Origin: Mantis religiosa
Lineage: Eukaryota > Arthropoda > Insecta > Mantodea > Mantidae
Direction: 5' to 3'
DNA length: 64,000 bases
Assembly (NCBI GenBank): GCA_030765055.1
Contig: JAUKNK010000332.1
Coordinates: forward strand, 270,001 to 334,000
The notes below the pieces were generated by a model. That model searched no databases, was not told the DNA's origin, and saw only the letters and a list, made by a program, of their open reading frames with translations. The translations under genes and the position numbers were made by a program. Each line of letters opens with the position of its first letter. Within the stretch, counting starts at the first letter, position 1. Positions 34,711-45,564 of the stretch are shown here, in pieces.

Positions 34711-34912
34711 CTGCATTAGTGTTTTCAATCCATTTTAGTGCAATCCTATAGCCGCAATTCCGACAGGAACATTCATCGTCTTGAAAATCTGCGGGCGGTG
34801 GAATGATGTAATCCACCCCAGGCAATATTGGCGACGCTTGCTCGCTGTCGGGAGCTTTACGCTTTCTGCCGGCAAGGGTCAATTTATTTACCCAATTTTT
34901 TCTAGGATGCAT
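34711..34912 (-). CDS. POLB: POLB exon 2, first coding exon (first Cys module)
   Basis: The coding part starts at the ATG at 34912 and ends at GCAG|GTAAGC (phase 1). It encodes 67 residues: a basic stretch (GRKRKA near 15-20) usable as a nuclear signal, a Pro-rich part, and C48-x-C50-x2-C53-x-Y55-R-I. The exon begins after CTATTATTTCAG at 34921. Joined to exons 3 and 4 the frame is open through to the polymerase stop (3918 nt, divisible by three). Confidence 0.8.
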
Positions 34913-34921
34913 CTTGTTTTC

Positions 34922-35620
34922 CTGAAATAATAGAGATTACGATATAACTATGAAGCAATGAGCATTTTATAAGTTAAATGAAGCAATGAGCATTTTATAA
35001 GTTAATAATTTCGATTGTGATTTGAACAAGAAATATTCTTGAAAAATGCACACAGTCTATACATCTTTAACACCGATAAGAGATAATTTCCTTCAATATA
35101 TTTTCTTGCAAATAAACACTCTCTATAATTATGAAGCAATGAGCATCTTATAAGTTAATAATGTCGATTGTGATTTGAACAAGAAATATTCTTGAAAAAT
35201 GCACACAGTCTATACATCTTTAACACCGATAAGAGATAATTTCCTTCAATATATTTTCTTGCAAATAAACACTCTCTATAATTATGAAGCAATGAGCATC
35301 TTATAAGTTAATAATTTCGATTGTGATTTGAACAAGAAATATTCTTGAAAAATGCACACAGTCTATACATCTTTAACACCGATAAGAGATAATTTCCTTC
35401 AATATATTTTCTTGCAAATAAACACTCTCTATAATTATGAAGCAATGAGCATCTTATAAGTTAATAATTTCGATTGTGATTTGAACAAGAAATATTCTTG
35501 AAAAATGCACACAGTCTATACATCTTTAACACCGATAAGAGATAATTTCCTTCAATGTATTTTCTTGCAAATAAACACTCTCTATAATTATATCACTGTA
35601 ATTATAAATGAATCGCTTAC
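34922..35620 (-). other. POLB 5'UTR intron (699 bp)
   Basis: Donor AAAAAG|GTAAGCG at 35620, acceptor TTATTTCAG at 34922. Nearly all of it is a 153-bp tandem array. Confidence 0.7.
34952..35591. repeat. 153-bp tandem repeat array in a POLB intron
   Basis: GAAGCAATGAGCAT recurs at 34980, 35133, 35286 and 35439 (period 153). An extra partial start lies at 34952 and the array decays at about 35591. Copies differ by only a few bases, so the expansion is recent. A short inverted pair (GAACAAGAAATATTCTTG region) lies in each unit. Not a CRISPR: there are no unique spacers. Confidence 0.95.
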
Positions 35621-35706
35621 CTTTTTATAAAATGAAGTCTGGATGAATATCCCGAAGAAGGAAGAATTGCTGTCTGATGGGTGTTGGCTGTGCAATGCTA
35701 CAGACT
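35621..35706 (-). other. POLB: POLB exon 1 (non-coding leader)
   Basis: From the initiator TCAGTC (A at 35706) to the donor at 35621, 86 nt with no ATG. This implies a 5'UTR intron before the coding exons. Confidence 0.65.
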
Positions 35707-35738
35707 GAATAATTGTCTATCAAACAATCGTTTTTATA
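35703..35738 (-). promoter_or_regulatory. POLB core promoter: TATA box and TCAGTC initiator
   Basis: TATAAAAA (35738-35731) is followed 32 bp later by TCAGTC (35708-35703). Same architecture and spacing as the ATPase promoter at 25940. Confidence 0.7.
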
Positions 35739-36013
35739 GCGATTTCAAAATCCTCCCCTCCACTAGTCTAGCGAGCCCCGTATAGAGCGTTTTGAGACTT
35801 TCGATTTTCCCTCTCCCCTCTGTCATCCAAAGATATTTCCTTCTCTACGTGCGGTACAGTCTGAAAAAGATGTTATAACTGCAAATGACGCTTCTCCTCA
35901 ATACATTCGTATACATGTGAGTGTGTATGACTATGTGTGTATGACTATGCGCGTATGTGTACGTGTATGTGTGTGCCTGATATATTCATTTTAAACCATT
36001 TGTTTCATGAGTA

Positions 36014-36051
<38 letters not shown>

Positions 36052-36743
36052 AGATTTATTTGAGTTACATCCATGAGATTCGAACCTAGATGCGTTGGCT
36101 ACCAACCACTGAAGCTTTTTTCCCGTCAATTTTCATGTTATTCTATAGATGGAGTACTATTTACGTTCTTAGCCAGAGGACTATTTATTTCAAATGATTT
36201 TTTAAAAATTAGCATTAATTGCTGGCGCCCTGCCTTGGTCATAAACATTGAAAGTAAAAGAATGGTATTGATTTCGCTAAGTGGTGTACATTCGTTATTA
36301 CGCTTCAACTATTACGGTTATCTTTTCATTCTTAACGCTAAAACCCTTTTTACAAGAACTGAAGAATGTTCTTCTGTAAGCATCTGTAAATGAAGAAATA
36401 CATTACATATTTCCTTGAATGGGGATTATTTGGAGTCCTTCAATGTAGTTAATTAAATGACCAGTTGGTCATCACTGGCCACATGCGTGGTTAAACGGTT
36501 GTGTGTAACTTTTGCACAGAATTTGGTCTTTTTCTCAGAAAGTTTTTTGTTTCCTCTCTCACTCCCTCCCTCCCTCTCTCTTTCTTTCCCTCTCTATGGT
36601 GCTTGCTTGTACGCATGAATGGCGTGAAACAATCGCTTCCAGAGTATACTTTTGAGTGTGAAATATTAAGTAATCCTCTATCTAATTATCTCACGAAAAT
36701 CAGTTCGCAGATAGATCAGAAAAAAGAAGCTAGCGCAAATGCT
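35739..36743. other. Gene-poor right part of the Polinton
   Basis: No credible ORF. It includes a GTGTGTATGACTAT-like minisatellite at about 35918-35980, an (AT)n run at 36019-36049, and a tRNA-like piece on the minus strand at about 36060-36115 (B-box-like GGTTCGAATCTC). That is probably a SINE fragment whose tail is the (AT)n. A pyrimidine-rich tract lies near 36545-36600. Confidence 0.5.
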
Positions 36744-37515
36744 TTAGAATATTAGCAGGTATTAAGAATAATGTATACGTAAATGAAATGTTTCACCTAA
36801 ATTCAAACTCTGTATCTTTAAGCCCCATGAAGAAAATAAAAACGTTTTGTCATAAGCAGTTCTAAGAATGCGCACATTGTAATCTTGAGAAGAAAACATT
36901 CGTAAAGCGATTAAAAACAAGTGAAAATAAGTTTAAAGTATGAACACGTAATCTTTGTCATGGATAATGTTACAAGTTGGGGATGGATTTTCCAGAGTCC
37001 TTGCTTCTCTCTGGATGCTGGAAACAATAATTGATGGCTTCTCTTAAAAATCTCTGGGAATTCATTTCAGCGTTTTTCTCCCACATAATCTTTGCCCTGT
37101 AACAGATGGTCGATCTCATCTCCCTTAGAATATTAGCAGGTATTAAGAATAATGTATACGTAAATGAAATGTTTCACCTAAATTCAAACTCTGCATCTTT
37201 AAGCCTCATGAAGAAAATAAAAAACGTTTTGTCATAAGCAGTTCTAAGAATGCGCACATTGTAATCATAGTAAACGAGAGAAGAAAACATTCGTAACGCG
37301 ATTAAAAACAAGTGAAAATAAGTTTAAAGTATGAACACGTAATCTTTGTCATGGATAATGTTACAAGTTGGGGATGGATTTTCCAGAGTCCTTGCTTCTC
37401 TCTGGATGCTGGAAACAATAATTGATGGCTTCTCTTAAAAATCTCTGGGAATTCATTTCAGCGTTTTTCTCCCACATAATCTTTGCCCTGTAACAGATGG
37501 TCGATCTCATCTCCC
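36744..37515. repeat. Direct duplication of about 381/391 bp near the right TIR
   Basis: TTAGAATATTAGCAGG starts at 36744 and 37125. Both copies run to ACAGATGGTCGATCTCATCTCCC, the second with a 12-bp insertion near 37267-37280. The end motif resembles ACAGATGGCCGATCTCATCTCCC inside the right TIR (38142 on), so the duplication may have used that short homology. Confidence 0.9.
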
Positions 37516-37689
37516 CTTCCGCAGACGAGAGATGTAGCGAAGGATAGAGAACCCTCACCTCTTACTGCGGTTGTGTGGGGTCAGGTAAAACTTTATGTGA
37601 CGCTAATTTGTGTTACAACACACAGTTTGGCGATTTCTTTTCGGAAGAGAGGGACCCTCATTCTGCGCTATGTTTACCAGGAAACAATT

Positions 37690-38150
37690 TATGACATTAT
37701 TAACACTGTCCACAAGGGTTCGGGACAATCTCACGAGACATGTATGCCCCCTTCCATAACACATAAACTTTGTCAAGTCGGAAACAATTTATGTCGAGTG
37801 CCGATGGAAACACAACATTATTAACAATGTCCAAAAGGGTTCGGGACAATCTCACGAGACATGTATGCCCCCTTCCATAACACATAAACTTTGTCAAGTC
37901 GGAAACAATTTATGTCGAGTGCCGATGGAAACACAACATTATTAACAATGTCCAAAAGGGTTCGGGACAATCTCACGAGACATGTATGCCCCCTTCCATA
38001 ACACATAAACTTTGTCAAGTCGGAAACAATTTATGTCGAGTGCCGATGGAAACACAACATTATTAACAATGTCCAAAAGGGTTCGGGACAATCTCACGAG
38101 ACATGTATGCCCCCTTCCATAACACATAAACTTTGTCAAGTGACAGATGG
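37690..38150. repeat. 121-bp tandem repeats in the right TIR (about 4 copies)
   Basis: CTTTGTCAAG recurs at 37768, 37889, 38010 and 38131, exactly 121 bp apart; the innermost copy is partial and diverged. The left TIR has the same unit in only 1.5 copies, so the two ends differ in copy number. Confidence 0.95.
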
Positions 38151-38396
38151 CCGATCTCATCTCCCCCTTCCACAGACAGTCACGACGTCTGTATCTATAA
38201 CATACATTTACATTAATTTATGGCTTCCATTAAAAAAAAGCCACCTGGGAATGCAAGTTGTGACATGTTTCCATACCACCTGCAACATCTTGGGTGGTCC
38301 TCACACCCCCCTCCCCTCCCCCTCCCACCGGCGGCGGTGTCGCGACTTTATGCAAATTTATGCAAAGTGATCTGGAAAAGGCCTTTATATACTACT
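37958..38396 (-). repeat. Right terminal inverted repeat (439 bp matched to the left)
   Basis: Inverse of 20464-20902; I saw no mismatch by eye. The outermost bases are ...CCTTTATATACTACT, followed by the CATAGC duplication. Confidence 0.95.
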
Positions 38397-38402
38397 CATA
38401 GC
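38397..38402. repeat. Polinton target-site duplication, right
   Basis: CATAGC, identical to 20458-20463. Confidence 0.95.
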
Positions 38403-39144
38403 TATTCCACATCTAGCTGTATTATGCTCTGCATCTGTCACATTCTGTATCCATCATTATCCGTTTCTCTAAAGTTCAGTGTGTAGTATGGCCACATGCT
38501 CTCTGTAGGGCAGACGATGGTGTCAATCTACATTAAATGGGTGATATGCATAAAAAATGAGATGCACCTCTAACTGAATCGCAAGCTAGGAGTGAGATAC
38601 AAGTCGCCGGCGAGGTGAATCTCACGATGTAAATGACATTAACTTGCCAGGAACGTGTTGCGTCTCCTTCACTTAAGATGTAACTAAATGGTCCGATTCT
38701 GATATCAGTTATCGTCACAGCCTCTAATCAGGGAGAGATTTCGCAAGTGGTATGCTGTTCCTCTGCTTTTTAAGTTTCTTCGAGTTTAGATTACTTCATG
38801 ACCTTAGCGACCGAGAAAGAAATTTCAGATTTCAGGTGCGTTTCATTGATAGAGAATACGATTTCACGAAATTGCATATAATCTCATCTTCCCTGAGAGA
38901 GCACGAGGAAGATATTGTGACCTATTAAACTCCAAGTTAACGGAGGACCAAATATCGAACAAGGTATGAAAATGCTCTCCCTATAAAAGCTGTCTTCCAA
39001 ACAATCATATTTTTATGTTCGTTTCAAATTTTTGTTTGTTTCAAAGTATATAATGCATGCTAAATTATATTTTGGAGTTAGTGAGTTCTCTCATAACGGG
39101 TGTGATATTCCAATTACTTGTTCGATAACAGAGTAGCGTGAATG
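38403..39144. other. Intergenic right flank of the Polinton
   Basis: 38403-38475 continues the degenerate CTGTCACATTCTGTATCCATCA array of the left flank. The rest is featureless. Confidence 0.4.
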
Positions 39145-39146
39145 TA

Positions 39147-40062
39147 CGAGGGCTGTTCAATAAAGAAGGATCACAATTTTTTTGGAAACGTACCTTTATT
39201 CATCCTCATAATTTTTATGGTCCTTCTCAAAATAGTCTCCCCTGAATGCGATGCACTTGTCCCAGCGTTTCTGCCAGTCTTCAAAGACATGTTGGAAACC
39301 ATTTTTGAGAGATCCTTCAAAATCGCCTCCGCAGCCTTCACCAGGGCTTCTGACGATGGATAATGCCTCCCACGAAGGCGTTTCTTCAAGCTAGGGAATA
39401 GAAAAAGGCCACATGGGGCTAAATTCCGACTAATGGGAGGGTGAGGGATGCACTTCACGTTGATTTTTGCAAGATATTCAGCAACAACATTGGCAATATG
39501 CGGCCGCGCATTATCGGGGTGCAGCATCCAGCCTGCTTCATGGAAATTTGGTCTTTTGCGCCTGATATAGACTTGCAATTTTTTTCAGGACCTTCCTGTA
39601 CTATTATCCAGTTACTGATGTGTGTGCAGGTACAACATGCTGATAAACCATTCCATGAATATCAAAGAATGAGGTGACCATAACTTTCCCAGCAGAAGCA
39701 GCCACTTTTGCTTCTTTGGGGGTTGGTGATGAAGGAGATTTCCACACTGAGGTTTGCTGTTTGCTCTCAGGATCAAATTGATGTAGCCAAGTTTCATCAG
39801 CAGTGATTACCTTTGAAAGAAACTCCGGATCTTCCTCTAACATCAACTTTAACTGCATGTTACCCCCGTTGCAGCTGTAGGCGATACTGAACATGTGTGA
39901 ACGTGCCTGGTTGTTACAGGCGGGAACCAGTGGTACCAGCAATGAAACTACTACGGCGTGTTTGTTTCACATTAAGCTAACAAAATATAATTAGATTGAA
40001 TTTTAGTGCAAAAAAATAATGACCGTAAACAAGTATGATCATTCTTTATTGAACAGCCGTTG
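39147..40062 (-). mobile_element. Internally deleted mariner element
   Basis: Terminal inverted repeats of about 28 bp (GGGCTGTTCAATAAAGAAGG and its inverse counterpart) are flanked by TA at 39145-39146 and 40063-40064. At 916 bp it is shorter than full mariners. The minus strand keeps a broken transposase: 39942-39604 (ADETWLHQFDPESK catalytic strand) and 39578-39171 (LHPDNARPHIA, then C-terminal part), separated by a frame change. The N-terminal HTH half is missing. Confidence 0.85.
39171..39942 (-). pseudogene. Mariner transposase remnant
   Basis: The second and third parts of the D,D34D-type catalytic domain are readable (TADETW, then HPDNARPH, with the PHPPISRNLAPC block following). A frameshift near 39590 and the missing N-terminus make it inactive. 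Confidence 0.85.
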
Positions 40063-40064
40063 TA

Positions 40065-41351
40065 TGTTGTATATTTTTAAGATTCCGTTTTATAAAGCGT
40101 CTCATTTACAGATCTTCGAAATTCCAATTTTTAAAACCGTAGCAGAATTAATCAAAACAATTTCTTCGTTGCTGTAAGTCACGTAATAAGTTTTGCAGAT
40201 AAAGTAATTGTTTAGTAATTATGTTTATTAACAGAGCACTATGCATAATATTGCAGCAGATTTTGAATATTTGGTTATACTGAAACACTTCTTTCATAAA
40301 AGCTTTTTGGAAAATATGAAACATCATGTTTCATCTTCGGATTATTAAAAACGAATTAACATCCACTTAAGTAATGTTAAAAATTTTAATGAATATGGGA
40401 AGTTTAGGTTACGCATTTCTAGTTTCTTTGCTATTGTTTGCAATAAACAGAGTTTGGAGCGTATTCCAGCCAAAATTCGGTTTTGAGATTACTCCTGAAA
40501 TGTACGCTATTGAAATAGGTATTGGATTCCATTAAAAATGCAATACAAAGATTGCACGTATGTTTTGAAATCACCTAAATACAGAAAAGTACTGCTTTAG
40601 AAAAACGTCCGCTTCTCTAAGAAGAGCATTAATCAAAAGATTTACATTTAAGTTCACTGAGTTCCAAAAATGTCACACGAATCTTTTAAGGAAAATCTCA
40701 GCACACTTAACTAAGCTTTACATATATTTTTCAAACTTTAAATTTTCTCAAAAATGGCGCCAACATTTTTGACTAAAATACTCGTGCATTAATAATATTT
40801 ATGTCACAAATAAAATGAATATCTTGAGTTTTTTCTGGAAATTTCCTGTTAATTTTCTTCGTTTGTAAGGCATTTTGCATAAATTTCTGTACCTAAGGGT
40901 AAAGATAAAGGATAGACGAATGCGTAGGTACTACACAAAAAAATATGAATATCTTTAAAAGACGCAGTTTATGCCAAATAAATTTGTATGGCTTAAACTA
41001 TTTCCAACATCTGTTTCTAGTGCTGCAAAGTACTCAATGTTTTATGATTCGTTGGATATTGAGTTATTTCTCGCTACTGCACCGAAACGTGATAGATTTT
41101 TAATGCCAATATATAACATCGGGTTGTTAAAGGTTTGGGTATCGCCATTCCTTTTGTATTTATAAGGATATATGTACAGAATTTTGGATATTTATGCAAA
41201 GCTCTACCTACTAGTAATATCTTAAAGTGAAGAACATGGAAAAATAAACTTCCATAAGAATAATTACCACACACACTAACAAACATAGGCTAGAGAAAGT
41301 CATGTGAATGTAACACCTCACATTTTTAAGTAAAGGTATTTATAATTAATT
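40065..41351. other. Intergenic, no gene recognised
   Basis: AT-rich DNA with no supportable feature. Confidence 0.3.
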
Positions 41352-41520
41352 AGAGCCAACTGAAAAATTCAATGCCACGACCGGGATTTGAACCACGGAT
41401 CTCCTAGTTTTCGTCCTGTCGCTCTAACCCCTTGAGCTACCATGGCCAACGTGCCGTCCTGACATTAAATTCTCATTGACTCATTATATTTTCCCGGTAG
41501 ACCACTTAGAGTTCTCAAAT
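41352..41520 (-). repeat. SINE family B copy
   Basis: The head on the minus strand (TTGAGCTACCATGG and GGGATTTGAACC complements) with part of the body. It breaks off near 41520. Confidence 0.7.
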
Positions 41521-42549
41521 TCGTATAAAGGTATATATGTTAGGTATAAAGGTATACATAAAGGTATTTATGTTCGCAGGTGAGCGCGAGGGGGCATGGG
41601 TGTATTTCTGTGTCTGGGTGCTACGTAACATAGAAACTTGGAGTCTACAACAGTGTTTCTAAAGAGTATCACACATAATGTAGTTGGGTAATTTAGAAAT
41701 ATGTATGTTGCAAACGAAGGATGGAAGGGTTATACACGATAAATTAAAGAAAACTTGAAAAAAGCAAACAAATCTATTTTGTAGCAACCATTCGCTCTTT
41801 TCTTACCTAAAACCATAAAGATCTTTATAATCACGTTCAAGATATCTCTCCGTACTTTATACATTTTCCTCTGCGTTGATAAACCGTCATAAACTCAACC
41901 AAGGCTCATTCAACCTTTTCTCAAGAGTAATTATTTTAGTCTGCGGGAAGTCTCAAGAAATACAGAAATGCATCGCATGTCAGTGACACGAAGTTGCATT
42001 TTATTCATATACAGTTACAGATGTATCTCTTCAGCATATTTGCTTCGCGATGCATCTCAGGAGCTAAGCTTAATGATAAAACGAAGCGTTTTTATTCCTC
42101 TCCTTGTGAGTTGCTCCTCAAGGATTGTTTTTGAGGTGTGCTTAAGCGAGCAGTATGTTTTGTCCCTTAAACCGCTATTTCTCTGAATTTTGCGCATTCT
42201 TCTTTCTAAGAACATTGAGCAATACAGTTAAGTAAGCGCAAAACTGGACTAAGGTTCACATGTCGTTTGATGGGTGGCTTACCTTACAAACGAATAAGGC
42301 GCGGCTGACTCACCTTGTATTGCACACCGTTAGTGCCCCAGCACTGGTAGCAAAATAGTATCTAATTTCTAGGAGGCCTAAACCTTCATGATATTTGAAA
42401 GTCTAGCCTTTATCTTTCTCAGATAACGCTAGAGTTGTTTATGCCAACACATTCCCTACAGCCACATTCTCGTCAGTGGAACATCGTGATTTCCCTGCTC
42501 TATATACCTCCCGCAGCCTCTGCTTCCCTTGCACAGATACGGCTTGGCT

Positions 42550-42665
42550 TTGATTGGGAGCTCATAATTCCATATCAGAGGTGGACTACATCCCCTCCTG
42601 TTTGATACAGTGTGGGTGGGTTGGGGAGGAGCTGAATTGATTTATGTACACCAATGCTCATTCAG
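42550..42665 (-). repeat. Interspersed repeat R, copy 3 (inverted)
   Basis: ATCAGAGGTGGACTACATCCCCTCC and GGTTGGGGAGGAGCTGAATTGATTTA mirror 14625-14715. The surrounding 41521-43974 holds no gene that I can recognise. Confidence 0.5.
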
Positions 42666-43974
42666 GGTACATCAGCATTTAAAACGCAAATGTACATATA
42701 ACCGCGTATAATCGGGTATTTAAATTTGGTACTTTTATTAACTCTTTAATCGAATATAAAATTGCGTTGTCACTTGTCCTCACTGGTTGATGCAGATAAA
42801 ACGGAAAATTCATTTTATTGCTGCATTACTCCCCTAAAACCACAACGGAGAGCTCCTCGCGGTGCAAAGACATGCCGCTTCGTTTAATGACGATGAGCCT
42901 TAAAACATAAACACATTTTTGTCCTAGAAAGGAGTTTAATGTCTTCTATAAAGGAAATCGACGGGGATCTCTGTGGGTGTCACAGAAGTGCTTGAGAAGC
43001 TATTGCTATGTTTGCTGTTAACTTCATATAAGCGATTATCTATTTTTGGTTGTTACTGGATGCCCTAGCAATGGTGGTAGTGGTAACTCCATGGTAGTAT
43101 TAGTGATAGCATTAGTAGCTCTTTGACAGTCAGCTGTGGTGATGGTGGTGATATAACTCAGAGATGACTGTAGACAAAGAAAACTTTATTTGGATTTGGA
43201 TCATAAACAGAGAATGATATCAAAATATCAGACAAAGCTAGGCATTTTGTGGCTATTCAACCCCTTGAAAGAATTATATGAGAGAACCAAAAGAGCGGCT
43301 AGGTCTGATCTCAAATTACTAAATTACTAACAAATCTGATTTCTAAATTACTGGAGTATCCAGTAGCGAATTGTATGAGTTAGGCCTGATGTTAAACTCC
43401 CATACAAAAGCACTACTATATTCACAGAATCAAATTTTGAAACTTCAGAAAATGTTGCTTTGGTCCCTTATATATTCAAACAGGATTAAACATATATATC
43501 CCTTCTTTGTGTTCTAGATGGCATTTGATATTCATCCTCTAAATAAACGTTTCAAGTAGGAAAAGACGTGTCAGAACTAGCATATACTAGCCTCCTTTTA
43601 GACACATTGGCATTAGTAGTTTTAATCTGAGTGTGGACTTCTCGAATATATTCACTATGTACCTATTTTTGGCAGTGTTCTTAATATTTCACTGAATGTT
43701 CAAATCTTATATCGTACGTGTATGTTCAATTACGAAATAAAAGATACCTTATATATCGTGTTAGGGTGCTCATACATTGTATTGTAGTCCTATTATTTAG
43801 GTATACCAATATTTTCCATTGAGTCTTTTTTGTTTGTTTAGTCCATTGCTTTCCTAAAACGAGTTAAACTTATTTATTCATATATTAGCTACAAAATATG
43901 AACAACAATGGAAATATTTATCATTGATCTATCTACTATTACTTAGATATTATTAAAGAATATTACAGCAACTC

Positions 43975-44033
43975 ATTCTGTCATCCACTTCTCACACTCT
44001 CGTACCAGGTGTCGGGTTGATCATTCATCCTGG

Positions 44034-44092
<59 letters not shown>

Positions 44093-44638
44093 GATCCAGA
44101 GATTCCGCTCCTCTACCCGCATAAGGGTTAAGAGAAACAAGAATACGCTAACACAACGTAGTGGTATAAGAGGACAGTTAAAGAAGAAGAATTGCGCTAT
44201 TCATACATACATGAGCGTGGAATGGTTTCTAAAATTGCTTTTTGGATTAAGGAAGTCTCAAAACACGCACTTCCGATTAAATTTTGATATTAAATTTTTA
44301 GGTGAAATGCAATACTTCCCCTATTTTCATGGGCAGTATACGTTCTGCTACTATATACCATAATAGAAAATATGCACTTGTATAAAAATGCTGTAACTGA
44401 TGGTCCTTCAAAGTAAAGAAATATATAGGGACCGGCGATTTAAATGAAAATTTTACACGTACAAGCATTTTAATGTACTCAATGTAAAATAAGCATTTTG
44501 TTTACTCAAGTGATTGAGGTGACACATTTTTAAAGCATCTGTAAATACTCTTATAACACTACGTTGTGTCAGTGTATTCTTGTTTCTCTTAACCCTTATG
44601 CGGGTAGAGGAACGGAATATCTGGATCAGGGAGAGAGA

Positions 44639-44710
<72 letters not shown>

Positions 44711-44769
44711 CCAGGATGAATGATCAGCCCGATGTCTGGTACGAGAGTGAGAGAAGTGGATGACAGAAT
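43975..44769. repeat. Large inverted repeat with mirrored (TC)n and (GA)n arms
   Basis: The left arm 43975-44173 and right arm 44549-44769 are inverted copies. Both have ATTCATCCTGGATTC next to a CT/GA microsatellite and the CTCTACCCGCATAAGGGTTAAG block. The microsatellites (44036-44090 and 44630-44708) lie at mirrored positions and differ in length. The 375-bp spacer is unique. Confidence 0.85.
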
Positions 44770-44819
44770 GAGGGTGAGAGGAAATGATAGGAAAAATGAT
44801 GGCGCAATTTGTGGAATGC

Positions 44820-44965
44820 TGGCGGGGGAAACTGGAGGACCCGGAGAAAACCTGCCCCAGGGCCGTATTGTCCACCATAAATCTCACTTTGCGATTGCCT
44901 GAGATCGAATCCGACCGCCTTGATGAGAGCTAACCGGTCTAACCACTCAGCCACGGCACGGGAAG
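44820..44965 (-). repeat. tRNA-like SINE family D
   Basis: On the minus strand, GCCGTGGCTGAGTGGTTAGA (A-box region) and GGTCGGATTCGATCTC (B box) are spaced as in a tRNA-derived head. Body remnants extend to 44820. Confidence 0.6.
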
Positions 44966-45564
44966 AGCATTATTCGAAAACGAAAAATCTGTGAAATATC
45001 ACACTTGGTATTTATGTTAGCATTCTTGCAAGGATGAAACACTAGATTTTCAAGAAGCATCCCCGCAAGCATCCCCTTTACGTGGTACACTTTTAGAACA
45101 TTTTTATTTTTCTTATAAAATGGCTCTTACGATTTTGAATAAAATACCTGTGTCTAAGATATGTTTACGGCAAATGAAATGTATATATTGAATATTCCGG
45201 GAGTGTTATCAGAAGGCCTCTTGATTCTGAATATTTTTTTTTCTACAAACCGTAAGAAAGAACGAAAGAAAGAACCAAAACACAAAAGATTGGATTCCTT
45301 AAGACGCACAGTTTATGTAAAATTCATTTTTTTTCCTTTTGTGGAGAGAACCATTCCGAAATGTACGTTGTTATACCATTCTCATATGGGAAGTCGTTAT
45401 TCCTTTCTTCCATGCCTCCGTCTCTAATCACTTGGCCACGTAAAGAGAATGGAATTTCAAGGTCATCGCATAGCAACCAGCTGTACCTACTCTTATAACT
45501 TTTCACGATCGTTTCCTGTATTCCCATTGCAACCTCAAAAAAGTTAGCAAAAAGATAAGATAAG

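Noticed and set aside
34952..35591. Possible CRISPR-like array
   Set aside because: The whole 153-bp unit repeats without unique spacers, in a eukaryotic intron; it is an ordinary tandem repeat.
36073..36393. 106-aa ORF in the right part of the Polinton
   Set aside because: It starts within a tRNA-like SINE fragment, has no domain features and no promoter.
39147..40062. Intact mariner
   Set aside because: The N-terminal half is deleted and the catalytic part is frameshifted.
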